From assembly GCA_046351325.1 (NCBI GenBank), contig JAXLYR010000005.1:1-64000 (forward strand): DNA of 64,000 nt. Direction: 5' to 3'. Of the stretch, positions 17,151-26,099 are shown in pieces. The translations under genes were made by a program, and so were the position numbers. The DNA is from Xiheicaenibacterium sp046351325. GTDB lineage: Bacteria; Myxococcota_A; Polyangia; Polyangiales; Polyangiaceae. Within the stretch, counting starts at the first letter, position 1; every line of letters starts with the position of its first letter. The notes under the pieces were generated by a model. The model was given only the letters and a program-made list of their open reading frames with translations, ran no database searches and was not told where the DNA came from.

Positions 17151-18152
17151 ATGACCGCGCTCGCGAACCCTTGGTCGCGCAAGCTCCCCGCTACCGGACG
17201 CGGACCGAAGCACGGTTCGGGACGTCCGGCGATCGCGCTCGGCACGATGAACTTCGGCAAGCGCACGCCCGCCGGTGACGCCGTGCGCATCGTCAGCCGC
17301 GCGCTCGATCGCGGGATCCGCATCTTCGACACCGCGAACGCTTACGGCGACGGCGAGAGCGAGCGCATCCTCGGCCAGGCGCTGCGCGGTCGACGCGCCG
17401 ACGCGATCATCACGACGAAGGTCGGGTTCGCCCGCATCCAAGGCAAGCTCGAGGGCCTCGCGCCCGCGCGCGTGACCGCTGCGCTCGACGAGAGCCTCGA
17501 GCGCCTCGGCACCGACTACATCGACCTTTATTACTTGCACGTCCCCGATCACCACACGCCCATCGAGGACACGCTCACCGCGATCGCCGCGGCCTTCGAG
17601 GCGGGGAAAATCAAGGCGTTCGGGCTCTCGAACTATGCCTCATGGCAGATGCTCGAGTGCATGAAGGCCTGCGACGCCCTCGGCATCCAGCGCCCGCGCG
17701 TCGCGCAGCAGCTCTACAACCTGCTCATCCGCCAGCTCGACCTCGAGTACTTCCGCTTCGCCCGCAAATACGAAGTTCACACTTCGGTCTACAACCCCCT
17801 CGCGGGCGGGCTGCTCACGGGCCGGTATCGCCACGGCTCGGCCCCCGCCAAGGGTTCGCGCTTCGACGACAACCGCCTCTACCAAGGCCGGTATTGGTCG
17901 CGCCGGATGATCGAGCTCACCGACCTCTACGCCGAAGTCGCGCGCGAGAACGGAATCGGTCTCATCGAGCTCGCCTATGCCTGGCTCGCCGGCGTCCCGG
18001 ACGTCGACTCGATCCTCGTCGGCCCCGGCTCGGAGGAGCACCTCGAGCAGGCGCTCGACGCCGTGACGCTCGAGCTCACGGAGTCCACGCGCGCTCGGAT
18101 CGACGCCATCCACAAGGATTTCATGGGCACCGAGACGAGCTACGCGCGCTGA
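17151..18152 (+). CDS. Aldo/keto reductase
   Basis: 333 aa from the ATG at 17151. NADPH-dependent oxidoreductase of the AKR family: IRIFDTANAYGDGESERILG carries the catalytic Asp and Tyr, TTKVGF the Lys, and LYYLHVPDHHTP the His. GKIKAFGLSNYASWQ is also typical. Cytoplasmic; the substrate cannot be told from sequence. The stop overlaps the next start (TGATG), coupling it to the dioxygenase gene. It is divergent from the kinase gene. Confidence 0.9.
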   Translation: MTALANPWSRKLPATGRGPKHGSGRPAIALGTMNFGKRTPAGDAVRIVSRALDRGIRIFDTANAYGDGESERILGQALRGRRADAIITTKVGFARIQGKLEGLAPARVTAALDESLERLGTDYIDLYYLHVPDHHTPIEDTLTAIAAAFEAGKIKAFGLSNYASWQMLECMKACDALGIQRPRVAQQLYNLLIRQLDLEYFRFARKYEVHTSVYNPLAGGLLTGRYRHGSAPAKGSRFDDNRLYQGRYWSRRMIELTDLYAEVARENGIGLIELAYAWLAGVPDVDSILVGPGSEEHLEQALDAVTLELTESTRARIDAIHKDFMGTETSYAR

Positions 18153-18949
18153 TGCTCGAGCTCGCGCGCGCCCTCGACGAATATCGGGCGCGCGGCTTCG
18201 CGCGGCTCGGGCGCGTGCTCGACGACGACGCGCTCGCTCCACTCCGCGAGCGCGCCGACGACCTCATGCTCGGCCGCGTCGTCCATGCTGGCATGTTCTT
18301 CCAACATGACGCCGAATCGGGTCGCTACGAGGACTTGGCATTAGGCAAAGGCTATATTGGGCCGAGCCTCGAGTACCGCAAGCTCGAGAAGCTCGAGCTC
18401 GACGAGCGGTTCCGCGGCCTCGTCGAGCTGCCGCTCTTCGAGCGCATCGCGCGGCTCGCGATCGAGGACGCCGACAGCGAGGGCGTCGCGCTCTATCGGT
18501 CTGTCCTCTTCTCCAAGTCTGCGCGCGGCGGCTCCGATATTCCCTGGCACCAGGACGGCGGTCGACTTTGGGGGCTCGATCGCACGCCGACGCTGCAGAT
18601 TTGGGTCGCGCTCGACGACGCGCCCGAACACGGCGGCTGCCTCGAGTTCTATCCGGAGAGCCACCTCGGCGGGCTCGCGACACCACTCGGCGGCGTGATC
18701 CCGAGCGAGCTCATCGCGGCGCGCGAGGCCGCGCGGGCGCTGCCACCTCGCGAGCTCGTCCCGGCGCGCGCGGGCGAGGCGCTCCTCGTCCACAACCTCG
18801 TCTGGCACCGCTCGGGTCGCAGCGCGAGCGGCGCCCCGCGACGAGCAGTGACCACGTGTTACATCTCGGGCGCCACGCGCTGCGTGCGCCAGCGCCGCGC
18901 GCCGCGCAGCTTCGTTCGACTCTGGCAGCACCGCGACGACGCCCGCTGA
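18152..18949 (+). CDS. Phytanoyl-CoA dioxygenase family protein
   Basis: 265 aa from the ATG at 18152, directly coupled to the aldo/keto reductase. It has the facial triad of Fe(II)/2-oxoglutarate oxygenases of the PhyH family: IPWHQDGGRLWG (His and Asp, ~133) and HNLVWHRSG (distal His, ~218), followed by an Arg-rich stretch for 2-oxoglutarate. The acidic ALDDAPEHGGCLEFYPESH segment is characteristic. The substrate is unknown; coupling to a reductase suggests a short oxidative pathway. Confidence 0.85.
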   Translation: MLELARALDEYRARGFARLGRVLDDDALAPLRERADDLMLGRVVHAGMFFQHDAESGRYEDLALGKGYIGPSLEYRKLEKLELDERFRGLVELPLFERIARLAIEDADSEGVALYRSVLFSKSARGGSDIPWHQDGGRLWGLDRTPTLQIWVALDDAPEHGGCLEFYPESHLGGLATPLGGVIPSELIAAREAARALPPRELVPARAGEALLVHNLVWHRSGRSASGAPRRAVTTCYISGATRCVRQRRAPRSFVRLWQHRDDAR

Positions 18950-18953
18950 GACC

Positions 18954-19883
18954 ATGCCCGAAGGCGACACGATTCACCACCTCGCTCGCCGCGTCGACGC
19001 GGCGCTGAGCGGCCAGGTGATCCGCGGCGCCAAATCGGGGGTCGTCGCCGTCGAGGCCTCGCTCCTCGTTGGCGCGCGCGTCCTCGGCGCGACGGCGCGC
19101 GCGAAACACCTCCTCGTCGAGCTCGAGGGCGGGCTCGTCCTGCACGTGCACCTCGGCATGAACGGGAGGGCGCGCGTGAGGCGGCGCGCGATCGATTTGC
19201 CCCCCAAACCATCGTCCGAAGAGACTCGGGTGTTGCTCTGGACGGACAGCGCGACCCTCGAGCTCGTGGCTACACCGATATGCGAGCTCGTGCGGGCGGA
19301 TCGCCTGGAGGAGGATCCCCGCTTGGCGCGACTGGGGAAGAGCCCTCTCGACCCGGATTGGTCGAGCGCCGATATTGCTCCGGCCGCAGCCGCGCTGCGC
19401 TCGCTCACGAATCGCGCGTCGATCGCCGACGCCCTGCGAGATCAGCGAGCTCTCAGCGGCCTCGGTAACGTGCTCGTCTGCGAGGCCCTGTTCGCCGCGG
19501 GCGCTGATCCCTTTGCCTCCGTCGACGCCTTCGACGACGCCGCGCTCGAGCTCGTCGTGGCCGTCGCCGCGGCGATGCTCAGGCACACTTCGCGGGAGAT
19601 CCGAGGGCTACCCAAGGCCCCGGGCCGCATCACCCGGACCGACGACGCAGCGATGCGAGGCCGCGCTGATCCCTATTTCGTCTACGACCGCGCGCGCCGC
19701 CCTTGCGTGGTTTGTGGCAGCGCTGTCGGCGTTCGGCGCGAGGCCTCGGAGAGCCCGCGGCTGACGTATCACTGTCCGCGTTGTCAGCCGCATCGCGAGG
19801 GTTTTGCCTCGCGAACTGTTCCGCTCACGCCACCGAAGCTCGGACTCATGGCCCGGTATCTGCGGGAGCTCTCGCGCCGATGA
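18954..19883 (+). CDS. nei: Fpg/Nei-family DNA glycosylase (endonuclease VIII-like)
   Basis: 309 aa. Starts MPEGDTIHHLARR, with the Pro2/Glu3 active site and the DTIH form typical of Nei rather than Fpg. The helix-two-turn-helix (LSGLGNVLVCEALFAAGADP) and a C-terminal zinc finger (CVVCGSA...YHCPRCQ) are present. It excises oxidised pyrimidines and nicks the abasic strand in base-excision repair. It follows the dioxygenase by 4 bp and may be co-transcribed. The choice of Nei over Fpg rests on the N-terminus only. Confidence 0.88.
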   Translation: MPEGDTIHHLARRVDAALSGQVIRGAKSGVVAVEASLLVGARVLGATARAKHLLVELEGGLVLHVHLGMNGRARVRRRAIDLPPKPSSEETRVLLWTDSATLELVATPICELVRADRLEEDPRLARLGKSPLDPDWSSADIAPAAAALRSLTNRASIADALRDQRALSGLGNVLVCEALFAAGADPFASVDAFDDAALELVVAVAAAMLRHTSREIRGLPKAPGRITRTDDAAMRGRADPYFVYDRARRPCVVCGSAVGVRREASESPRLTYHCPRCQPHREGFASRTVPLTPPKLGLMARYLRELSRR

Positions 19884-19898
19884 GCTATCGTGTCGACG

Positions 19899-20702
19899 AT
19901 GGTCTCTCTTGCCTCTTCGCCCCGCGCGCTCGCCACATCGATCTTGATCTCGACGTGGGTCCTCGTGAGCTGCTCCGACGACACGAGCCGACGCGGCGGA
20001 CTCGGGGACAGCTGCCAAAAGACCGATGATTGCGAGTCTCCGCTCGTGTGTCGCGAGCTCGTCTGCGTCGACCCGAACTCGCCGACGACCACGTCGTCGA
20101 CGGGCGGCACGACCAACGTCGGCGGGATGGGCGGCGCCGGCGGATTGGGCAATACGACCTCGAGCACGGGCGGCGGAGACGCGGGCGGCACAGGCGGCAG
20201 CGGCCTGAGCTGGGAGGGCTGCGACACCTGCTTGGACGACGTGTGCGCCGCCGAGCAGGCCGCTTGCGACGGCGCTTGCCTCGCGATCGAGGCGTGCATC
20301 GAGACCCAGTGCGCGCACCTCGGCTCGATCGGGTCGTCCGACGAGGGGCCGTGTTTCGTGAACTGCCAAGACGCTCACCCAGGCGGCAAGCAGAAGCACC
20401 TCGACGTCGTGAACTGCGCGATCAGCGCGTGGAACGGGTCCTGTACGGCGTGCTCCTCTTATCCATACGACTTCGAACAGTGCCGAGCCTTCATGCTCGG
20501 CGGCGCATGTCAGAGCGCGTTCGACGCGTGCGCGGGCTCGAGCGATTGTCAGACCTTCAAGGACTGCACCTCGACGTGCACGACGCTCGCCGCGTGCCTC
20601 GCGTGCGACGACACGCCCGCGGGCGCCGCAGGCCGGCAGCTCTACGAGGCAGTCGAGCTCTGCGTCGCGGGCGAGTGCCTCGCCGAGTCCTGGCTACCCT
20701 GA
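19899..20702 (+). CDS. Cys-rich lipoprotein with Gly/Thr-rich linker
   Basis: 267 aa from the ATG at 19899 (a GTG at 19890 is also possible). A signal peptide ends at VLVSC. Next comes a short disulfide motif (DSCQKTDDCESPLVCRELVC) seen in many myxobacterial surface proteins, then a Gly/Thr/Ser-rich linker. The C-terminal domain has about 20 cysteines in CxxC-like spacing. It is likely disulfide-stabilised on the cell surface. No catalytic motif; function unknown. Confidence 0.7.
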   Translation: MVSLASSPRALATSILISTWVLVSCSDDTSRRGGLGDSCQKTDDCESPLVCRELVCVDPNSPTTTSSTGGTTNVGGMGGAGGLGNTTSSTGGGDAGGTGGSGLSWEGCDTCLDDVCAAEQAACDGACLAIEACIETQCAHLGSIGSSDEGPCFVNCQDAHPGGKQKHLDVVNCAISAWNGSCTACSSYPYDFEQCRAFMLGGACQSAFDACAGSSDCQTFKDCTSTCTTLAACLACDDTPAGAAGRQLYEAVELCVAGECLAESWLP

Positions 20703-20709
20703 TTGGCAA

Positions 20710-21594
20710 TCAGCGGTGGACGAGCACGGCGAACGCGCTCGGGCTCTTGCCGACGACTCGCTTGAAGTCCCGCGCGAGGTGCGCCTGATCGGCATATCCG
20801 AGCTCCGCCGCGAGCGCCGCGAGCGACGGCGCGTCGCCGCGCTCGAGGCGCAGAGCGACCTCCTGGAGGCGCGCGCGCACGATGACCCATTTGGGGCTCG
20901 CGCCCACCGCGTCGCGAAAGAGCCGCTGGAGCGCACGCGGGCTCGAGTCGAACGCCCGCGCGAGAGCCTCCACCGTCGTGATGGTGGCGTCCTTGCCGAT
21001 GCGCTCGACCATCGCGATCGCTAGGCGGGACTCGGGTGAGAGACGGCGGCGCGCCCTCAGCCAATCGATCAGCGGCTCGAAGCCGGCCTCGTGCTCGCGC
21101 GCCGAGAGCACCGCGCGCTCGAGCTCCGCGACGCCCGCACCGAAGACCTCGAAGAGCGGGACGATCCGGTTCGAGAGCAGAGACGCCGAGGCGTCCGCGA
21201 ACGCGCGAAGCGCGCCGGGCCGCAGCTTCACGCCGCGGACGAAACCCCGGCCGGCGAGCGTTCGGCGCCAAAGCTTGGTCCACACGCCGACGAGCCGACT
21301 CTCCGTGCGGTTCGTTATTACAATATTGTCACTGTCGAGCTGCTCGGCGGCTTCGAAGACGAAATGGACGCTCGGGTCCGAGAGGAGCTCGGTCGTGTGC
21401 GGCGCATCGGCGGGCAGATCCCATCGACCGGTCCAGAGCGTCTCGACGACGTCGCGCAGATCGGGCGGCGGCGCGAAGGTCGTCGACTCCACGCGACGGC
21501 CGCTCGATCGGCTCGAGACGAGGCCTCGGGCGCGCCCATTCCCGGTCGGTCGCGTTTGTTCAAGCTTGGGCATCGGACTCGGGACTAGCTTCAC
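20710..21594 (-). CDS. AraC-family transcriptional regulator
   Basis: 294 aa (an ATG at 21573 is an alternative start). The N-terminal sensor (LRDVVETLWTGRWDLP, then VRGVKLRPGALRAF) matches the DUF6597 type found with AraC helix-turn-helix domains. The C-terminal two HTH motifs include ALARAFDSSPRALQRLFRDA and AELGYADQAHLARDFKRVVG. It is divergent from a cupin gene with about 40-60 bp between starts, so it probably regulates that gene. Confidence 0.85.
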   Translation of the reverse strand: MKLVPSPMPKLEQTRPTGNGRARGLVSSRSSGRRVESTTFAPPPDLRDVVETLWTGRWDLPADAPHTTELLSDPSVHFVFEAAEQLDSDNIVITNRTESRLVGVWTKLWRRTLAGRGFVRGVKLRPGALRAFADASASLLSNRIVPLFEVFGAGVAELERAVLSAREHEAGFEPLIDWLRARRRLSPESRLAIAMVERIGKDATITTVEALARAFDSSPRALQRLFRDAVGASPKWVIVRARLQEVALRLERGDAPSLAALAAELGYADQAHLARDFKRVVGKSPSAFAVLVHR

Positions 21595-21632
21595 CGCTCG
21601 TTTGGGTCTTGGACAGGTCGAAGGAGAGCAAC

Positions 21633-22013
21633 ATGGCGGACGTGACGGTGAAGGCGATCGAGAGCATCAAGGCGTACGACGGACCCCACGAAATCCCGGG
21701 CATTCGGTTCAGGCCGGCCCGCGAGGCGCTCGGCGTGTCGTCGTGGGGGATGAACGTGCTCGAGCTCGACGCGCACTGCGACGGGTATCCGGAGCACGAC
21801 CATGAAAAGGACGGGCAAGAAGAGGTCTATGTGGTGCTGCGCGGCTCGGCTTGGCTCGTCGCAGCGGGAGAGGAGCGCCTCGTCCGCGAGGGAGATTTGG
21901 TGCGCGTGGGCCCAGCGATTCGGCGCAAGTTCGTGACCAAAGAGACTGGAGTCCAGCTGCTGGCGCTCGGCGGGACTCCCAATCAGGCCTACAAGCCCTC
22001 GATGGGCGGCTGA
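21633..22013 (+). CDS. Cupin-domain protein
   Basis: 126 aa from an ATG with a good AAGGAGAG ribosome site at about 21621. A single small beta-barrel cupin: GYPEHDHEKDGQEEVYVVLRG contains the His-x-His...Glu metal motif, and VREGDLVRVGPAIRRKF is the second half. Probably a metal-dependent cytoplasmic enzyme or sensor of unknown substrate. Likely controlled by the divergent AraC regulator. Confidence 0.82.
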   Translation: MADVTVKAIESIKAYDGPHEIPGIRFRPAREALGVSSWGMNVLELDAHCDGYPEHDHEKDGQEEVYVVLRGSAWLVAAGEERLVREGDLVRVGPAIRRKFVTKETGVQLLALGGTPNQAYKPSMGG

Positions 22014-22028
22014 TCCTCAGTCCGTGGA

Positions 22029-23153
22029 TCAGGCCATATCGGGTCGCTCGACCGGCGGCGGGTCGACGTAGTCGACGCGCGGGACGCGGAAGGTGCGCAA
22101 GGTCGTGCGGTTGCCGACGCGCGAGACGATGCCCTGCGGGGAGAGCGGGACTTTGCCCATCCCCCCGGGGGTGTCGACGACGAACTTCGGCATAGCGATA
22201 CCGGTCAATCGACCCTGCAGGGCCTCGATGATCTCGAGTCCCCGCGACAAGGGAGTACGCAGGTGGCCGGTGCCCCGAACCGGGTCCATCTGGAGCAGGT
22301 AATAGGGGCGCACGCGCGCCCGGATGAGCCCGCGAAAGAGGGCCTCGAGGGTCGCCGGGTCGTCGTTGATCCCCGCGAGGAGCACCGTCTGGTTCATCAC
22401 GGGGAAGCCCGCGTCGACGAGCCGCGCGAGGGCCTTCAGCGCAGCAGGCGCGAGCTCCTTCGGGTGGTTGAAATGGGTCATCACCCAAATGGGATGGAGC
22501 GGGCGCAGCGCGCGGACGAGCTCTGCGGTCACGCGCGACGGCAGCGTGACGGGCATTCGGGTCGCGAGGCGGATCGTCTCGATCGACTCGATCCGACGCA
22601 CCCGCGCGAGCACGCGGGTGAGGCGCTCCGTCGACATCCCGAGCGGATCACCGCCGCTCACGATCACGTCGCGGACCTCGGGGTGGGCCTCGAGCCAGCG
22701 CATCGCAGGCTCGAGCCGCTCGAGCGATGCGGCGCCGCCGCCGTCACCCACCATGCGCGAGCGCGTGCAGAACCGACAGTAGACGGCGCAGCGATCGGTC
22801 ACGAGCAGGAGCGCGCGATCGGGGTAGCGGCGCACGAGCGACGGCGCGACCTCGTGCGCGACCTCACCGAGCGGATCGACGAGATCGCCGTCGACGGTGC
22901 GCGCCTCGGCGGCGGTCGGCACGCACTGCTTGCGAATGGGGCACGCAGGATCGCTGCGATCGACGAGGGACAGGTAGTGCGGCGTGATCGAGATCGGCAG
23001 GCCCTCTTCGGCCGCGCGACGCGCGCCCTCGACCTCGGCGGGGCTGAGCGAGAGCTCGCGCGCGAGCGCGTCGTAGGAGGTGATCGCTCGCGAGAGCTCT
23101 CGCATCCAGCGAGGCTTGGTCTTGCTCTCGGAGGCTCCTCGCGGAGCGGTCAC
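22029..23153 (-). CDS. KamA-family radical SAM protein (lysine 2,3-aminomutase-like)
   Basis: 374 aa. The radical SAM cluster motif CAVYCRFC sits near residue 127, and DVIVSGGDPLGMSTERL and the C-terminal VDTPGGMGKVPLSP belong to the lysine 2,3-aminomutase family, which also uses PLP. The length lies between full KamA (~416 aa) and EpmB (~340 aa), so it could make beta-lysine as a metabolite or modify elongation factor P. No efp or epmA lies nearby. Its start overlaps the stop of the parvulin-like lipoprotein gene by 4 bases. Confidence 0.85.
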   Translation of the reverse strand: MTAPRGASESKTKPRWMRELSRAITSYDALARELSLSPAEVEGARRAAEEGLPISITPHYLSLVDRSDPACPIRKQCVPTAAEARTVDGDLVDPLGEVAHEVAPSLVRRYPDRALLLVTDRCAVYCRFCTRSRMVGDGGGAASLERLEPAMRWLEAHPEVRDVIVSGGDPLGMSTERLTRVLARVRRIESIETIRLATRMPVTLPSRVTAELVRALRPLHPIWVMTHFNHPKELAPAALKALARLVDAGFPVMNQTVLLAGINDDPATLEALFRGLIRARVRPYYLLQMDPVRGTGHLRTPLSRGLEIIEALQGRLTGIAMPKFVVDTPGGMGKVPLSPQGIVSRVGNRTTLRTFRVPRVDYVDPPPVERPDMA

Positions 23154-24121
23154 GGCGACGCGGAGGGCGCGGGCGTGAGCCCCGAGGTCGAGATCTTGGC
23201 GAGGGCGTCCTCGTCGATCGTGACCTTGAACTTCTGCCGGAGGTCGTCGTCGAGCTTGGCCTCTTGCTCGGCCATCTTCTGCTTGAGGAGCTCGACGCGG
23301 ATCTGCCGGTCGGCCTCTTCGAAGCTGCGCTCGTGAGCCTGGGACCGACCCGCAAGCCTAACAATGTAAAAGGAACCCTGATACGCGATGGGCTCCGAGT
23401 AGACGTCGTTGACCGCGGCGAGCTTGAACACTGCTTCACGCACGGGGTCCGGGACCTTCGCGTTCTTGCCCTTCGCGTCGGAGGGCGGACCGACGATGCC
23501 GAGATCGCCTGCGAGGTCGAGCGGGAGGTTGCCCTCGGAGGCCGCGCTGGTCGAGTTCTCCTTGAAGAGCTTGCCCCACGTCGCGGGATCGGGCGCGGAG
23601 CCGGCCTGCGTGAGGATCTCCTTCGCCTTGGCCTCGTCGGCGACGACGATCGCCGAGACGCGCCGTCGCTCGGGCTCGCGGTAGTCCGCGATGTGCGCGT
23701 CGTAGTAGGCGCGGACCTCGTCGACGGGGATCTCGGCCGGCGTCGGCAGCTGCTTGTGGAGCTCGTCGAGCAGCGCGTCGCGCAGCACCTGGCGCATGGC
23801 CTCGACGACCTCGGGCTTCTTGTCGAGGCCGCGCCTGCGAGCCTCGGCGGCGAGGAGCTCGACGTCCACCATCTCTTTGAGGAGCTCGCGGCGCCGCTCG
23901 ACGGTCTGGTAGCGAAGCCGATCGAACGGATCCATGCGATCGAGCACGGTCGCGTAATCGCCGAGCGTGATGGTCTCGTCGCCCACACGCGCGACGACGC
24001 GAGAGGCTTGCTCCTCGGTCAGACCACCCGGTGGCGGGCCTGCGTCGCTCTTCGTCTGCTCGGGGCTGCTGCACCCCCACGCGAGCACACAGATGAACGC
24101 CAGGGTCCGGATGCGCGACAT
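23150..24121 (-). CDS. Parvulin-type peptidyl-prolyl isomerase lipoprotein (SurA/PrsA-like)
   Basis: 323 aa from the ATG at 24121 (MSRIRTLAFICVLAWGC), giving a lipoprotein-like signal with a Cys; the lipobox is imperfect (AWGC). A SurA-type N-terminal domain (VGDETITLGDYATVLDRMD) and a parvulin-like region (RRRVSAIVVADEAKAKEIL, then VRLAGRSQAHERSFEEADRQI) follow. It would act in the periplasm on outer-membrane protein folding. It is translationally coupled to the KamA-type gene; the reason is unclear. Confidence 0.8.
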   Translation of the reverse strand: MSRIRTLAFICVLAWGCSSPEQTKSDAGPPPGGLTEEQASRVVARVGDETITLGDYATVLDRMDPFDRLRYQTVERRRELLKEMVDVELLAAEARRRGLDKKPEVVEAMRQVLRDALLDELHKQLPTPAEIPVDEVRAYYDAHIADYREPERRRVSAIVVADEAKAKEILTQAGSAPDPATWGKLFKENSTSAASEGNLPLDLAGDLGIVGPPSDAKGKNAKVPDPVREAVFKLAAVNDVYSEPIAYQGSFYIVRLAGRSQAHERSFEEADRQIRVELLKQKMAEQEAKLDDDLRQKFKVTIDEDALAKISTSGLTPAPSASP

Positions 24122-24204
24122 CGACCCGGTCTTAGCACAACCGGAGCCGCGCGTTCGCGACGGCCGCGCTCGTACAGAATGCTGAGGTTGCACGCCCTCT
24201 CCGC

Positions 24205-24978
24205 TTGCTCTATCCGGAACGCGTGCCCCTCTCCCCGAACACTGTCGTCCCGCCCCCGCCGCATCAGAGCCTCTTCTATCGCCGCATCCTGCTGAAGCTC
24301 AGCGGCGAGGCCCTCTGCGGCCAGGAGGGCGGCTTCGGCATACGCCCCGAGACGCTGCTCCACGTCGCGACCGAGCTCGCCGAGGTGCACCGGCTCGGTG
24401 TGCAGATCGGGATCGTCGTCGGCGGCGGCAACATCTTCCGCGGACTCAAGGGCGCGAGCGCCGGTATGGATCGCTCGCAGAGCGACTACATGGGCATGCT
24501 CGCGACCGTCATCAACAGCCTCGCGCTGCAGGACGCGCTCGAGAAGCAGAGCGTCCCGACCCGCGTGATGACCGCGCTCGAGATTCGTCAGGTCGCTGAA
24601 CCATACATTCGGCGCCGCGCGATGCGCCACCTCGACAAGGGCTACGTCGTCATCTTCGCGGCGGGCACCGGCAACCCCTACTTCTCGACCGATACGGCGG
24701 CGGCGCTCCGCGCGATGGAGATCCAAGCGCAGGCGCTCTTCAAGGCCACGAAGGTCGAGGGCATCTACGATCGCGATCCGGTGAAGCACTCGGACGCGCA
24801 GATGTTCTCGCGGCTCTCGTACGATCGCTTCCTCGTCGATCGCATCGGCGTGATGGACTCGACCGCGGTCACGCTGTGTCGCGAGAACAAGCTCCCGATC
24901 CGCGTGTTCAAGCTCACGGATCGCGGCAACATCCTCAAGGTCTGCCAGGGCGCGAGCCTCGGTACCGTCGTCGACTGA
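24205..24978 (+). CDS. pyrH: UMP kinase
   Basis: 257 aa from TTG at 24205; a GTG at 24223 is equally plausible, and both leave an unusual ~20-residue extension before the conserved YRRILLKLSGEAL. Phosphorylates UMP to UDP in pyrimidine synthesis. Family motifs: VVGGGNIFRG, AAGTGNPYFSTDTAA and VEGIYDRDPVKH, the last typical of bacterial UMP kinase. Here pyrH is not next to rpsB, tsf or frr, its usual neighbours. Confidence 0.95.
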   Translation: MLYPERVPLSPNTVVPPPPHQSLFYRRILLKLSGEALCGQEGGFGIRPETLLHVATELAEVHRLGVQIGIVVGGGNIFRGLKGASAGMDRSQSDYMGMLATVINSLALQDALEKQSVPTRVMTALEIRQVAEPYIRRRAMRHLDKGYVVIFAAGTGNPYFSTDTAAALRAMEIQAQALFKATKVEGIYDRDPVKHSDAQMFSRLSYDRFLVDRIGVMDSTAVTLCRENKLPIRVFKLTDRGNILKVCQGASLGTVVD

Positions 24979-25002
24979 TCGCCTCGCGATCGACGCGCCC
25001 TC

Positions 25003-25827
25003 TCAGCGGGGGCGCGCCGTGATCGCGAGCTGCACGGTCTCGTGCGTGACGGGCCCGATGAAGTCGCCCACCGTCTCCTCGATCTCGAAGCCGTTGTAGT
25101 GGAGCAGGGCCTCGAGCTCGAGCGGGTAGAACTGGCGGTGCGCGAGCGGCGTGACGAACGGCTCACCGTCGTCGGGCGTGAACTCCATCGAGACGAAGAG
25201 GACCTGGCGGAGCGGCTCGTAGTCGAAGCGCTCGCCGTACTTCACGCGGCCGACACCTGGGTACACGAACGGCCGCGTTCGATAGAGGCGCTCGGGGTTC
25301 CGCGCGAGCTCGCTCGGCTGCGGGATCGAGACGTCGAACACGAACGCGCCACCCGGCGCGAGGTGCTCACGGACCCGCGCGAGGAACTGCTCCACGTCCT
25401 CGCGCGTGTAGAGATGCAAGAAGGCGTTGAACGGACAGATCGCGAGCGGGAAGCGCCGCTTCGTCTGGAACGAACGCATGTCGCCGAGCGCGAGCTCGAC
25501 GCGGCGTCGGGTCGCCTCGTCCTCGGCGGGGAGTCGAGCGCGAAGATCCGCGAGCATGGGCTCCGACAGATCGACGCCGAAGACCTCGAATCCAGCGCGC
25601 GCGATCGGCAGCGTGATGCGGCCGTTGCCGCAGCCGTACTCGAGCACGGCACCCGCGGCGTCACGCACACGCGCGAGGTAGAACTCGACGTCGTCTCTAC
25701 GAGCGCGGTAGGTCCGCTCGTAATACGCCGGGTCTTCGTAGTGCGCGGTCGTCCCCGCGACGAGCTCTGGATCAGGCTTCGCGTCGCGGCTCTGTTTGAT
25801 GGACGGCCCGCGAGGAGAGGAGCTCAA
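25003..25827 (-). CDS. Class I SAM-dependent methyltransferase
   Basis: 274 aa starting at a TTG that overlaps the rpoZ stop by 4 bases. The SAM-binding site is VLEYGCGNGRITLPIARAG, followed by VFGVDLSEPMLADLRARL and LALGDMRSF. FPLAICPFNAFLHLYTRED is typical of small-molecule methyltransferases. Cytoplasmic, substrate unknown. Translational coupling to rpoZ is a local arrangement without an obvious functional meaning. Confidence 0.85.
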   Translation of the reverse strand: MSSSPRGPSIKQSRDAKPDPELVAGTTAHYEDPAYYERTYRARRDDVEFYLARVRDAAGAVLEYGCGNGRITLPIARAGFEVFGVDLSEPMLADLRARLPAEDEATRRRVELALGDMRSFQTKRRFPLAICPFNAFLHLYTREDVEQFLARVREHLAPGGAFVFDVSIPQPSELARNPERLYRTRPFVYPGVGRVKYGERFDYEPLRQVLFVSMEFTPDDGEPFVTPLAHRQFYPLELEALLHYNGFEIEETVGDFIGPVTHETVQLAITARPR

Positions 25828-26063
25828 CCGTAGAGGAGCTTCTGCTGCTTGATGTACTCCTCGACGGCCTCACCGCTCGGGCGGTTGAACGTGACCTTGC
25901 CCGCGGCGATCTCTCGCAGCGCGGTGACAGCGGCCTTGTTCTTCGATCGCACGAGCGCCTCGACCCCCTTCATCAGCTGACGGGTGCGAGTGGACGCGAG
26001 CACCACGAGGGCGAAACGGTTCTCTTCGACTTCGAGGCAGTCTTCTACGGTGACGCGGGCCAT
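25824..26063 (-). CDS. rpoZ: RNA polymerase omega subunit
   Basis: 79 aa. Starts MARVTVEDCLEVEENRFALV and contains the omega signature RTRQLMKGVEALVRSKNKAAVTALREIAAGKV. It stabilises the beta-prime subunit of RNA polymerase and, in many bacteria, contributes to ppGpp binding. No clear Shine-Dalgarno sequence precedes the ATG. spoT and gmk, common neighbours elsewhere, are absent. Confidence 0.93.
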   Translation of the reverse strand: MARVTVEDCLEVEENRFALVVLASTRTRQLMKGVEALVRSKNKAAVTALREIAAGKVTFNRPSGEAVEEYIKQQKLLYG

Positions 26064-26099
26064 ATGGGGGGAGCACCGTAGCTCGCCCCGCCGCGCGGA

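Noticed and set aside
21315..21340. ACAATATTGT palindrome
   Set aside because: It falls inside the AraC regulator coding sequence (DNIVITN), far from any start, and is short enough to be chance.
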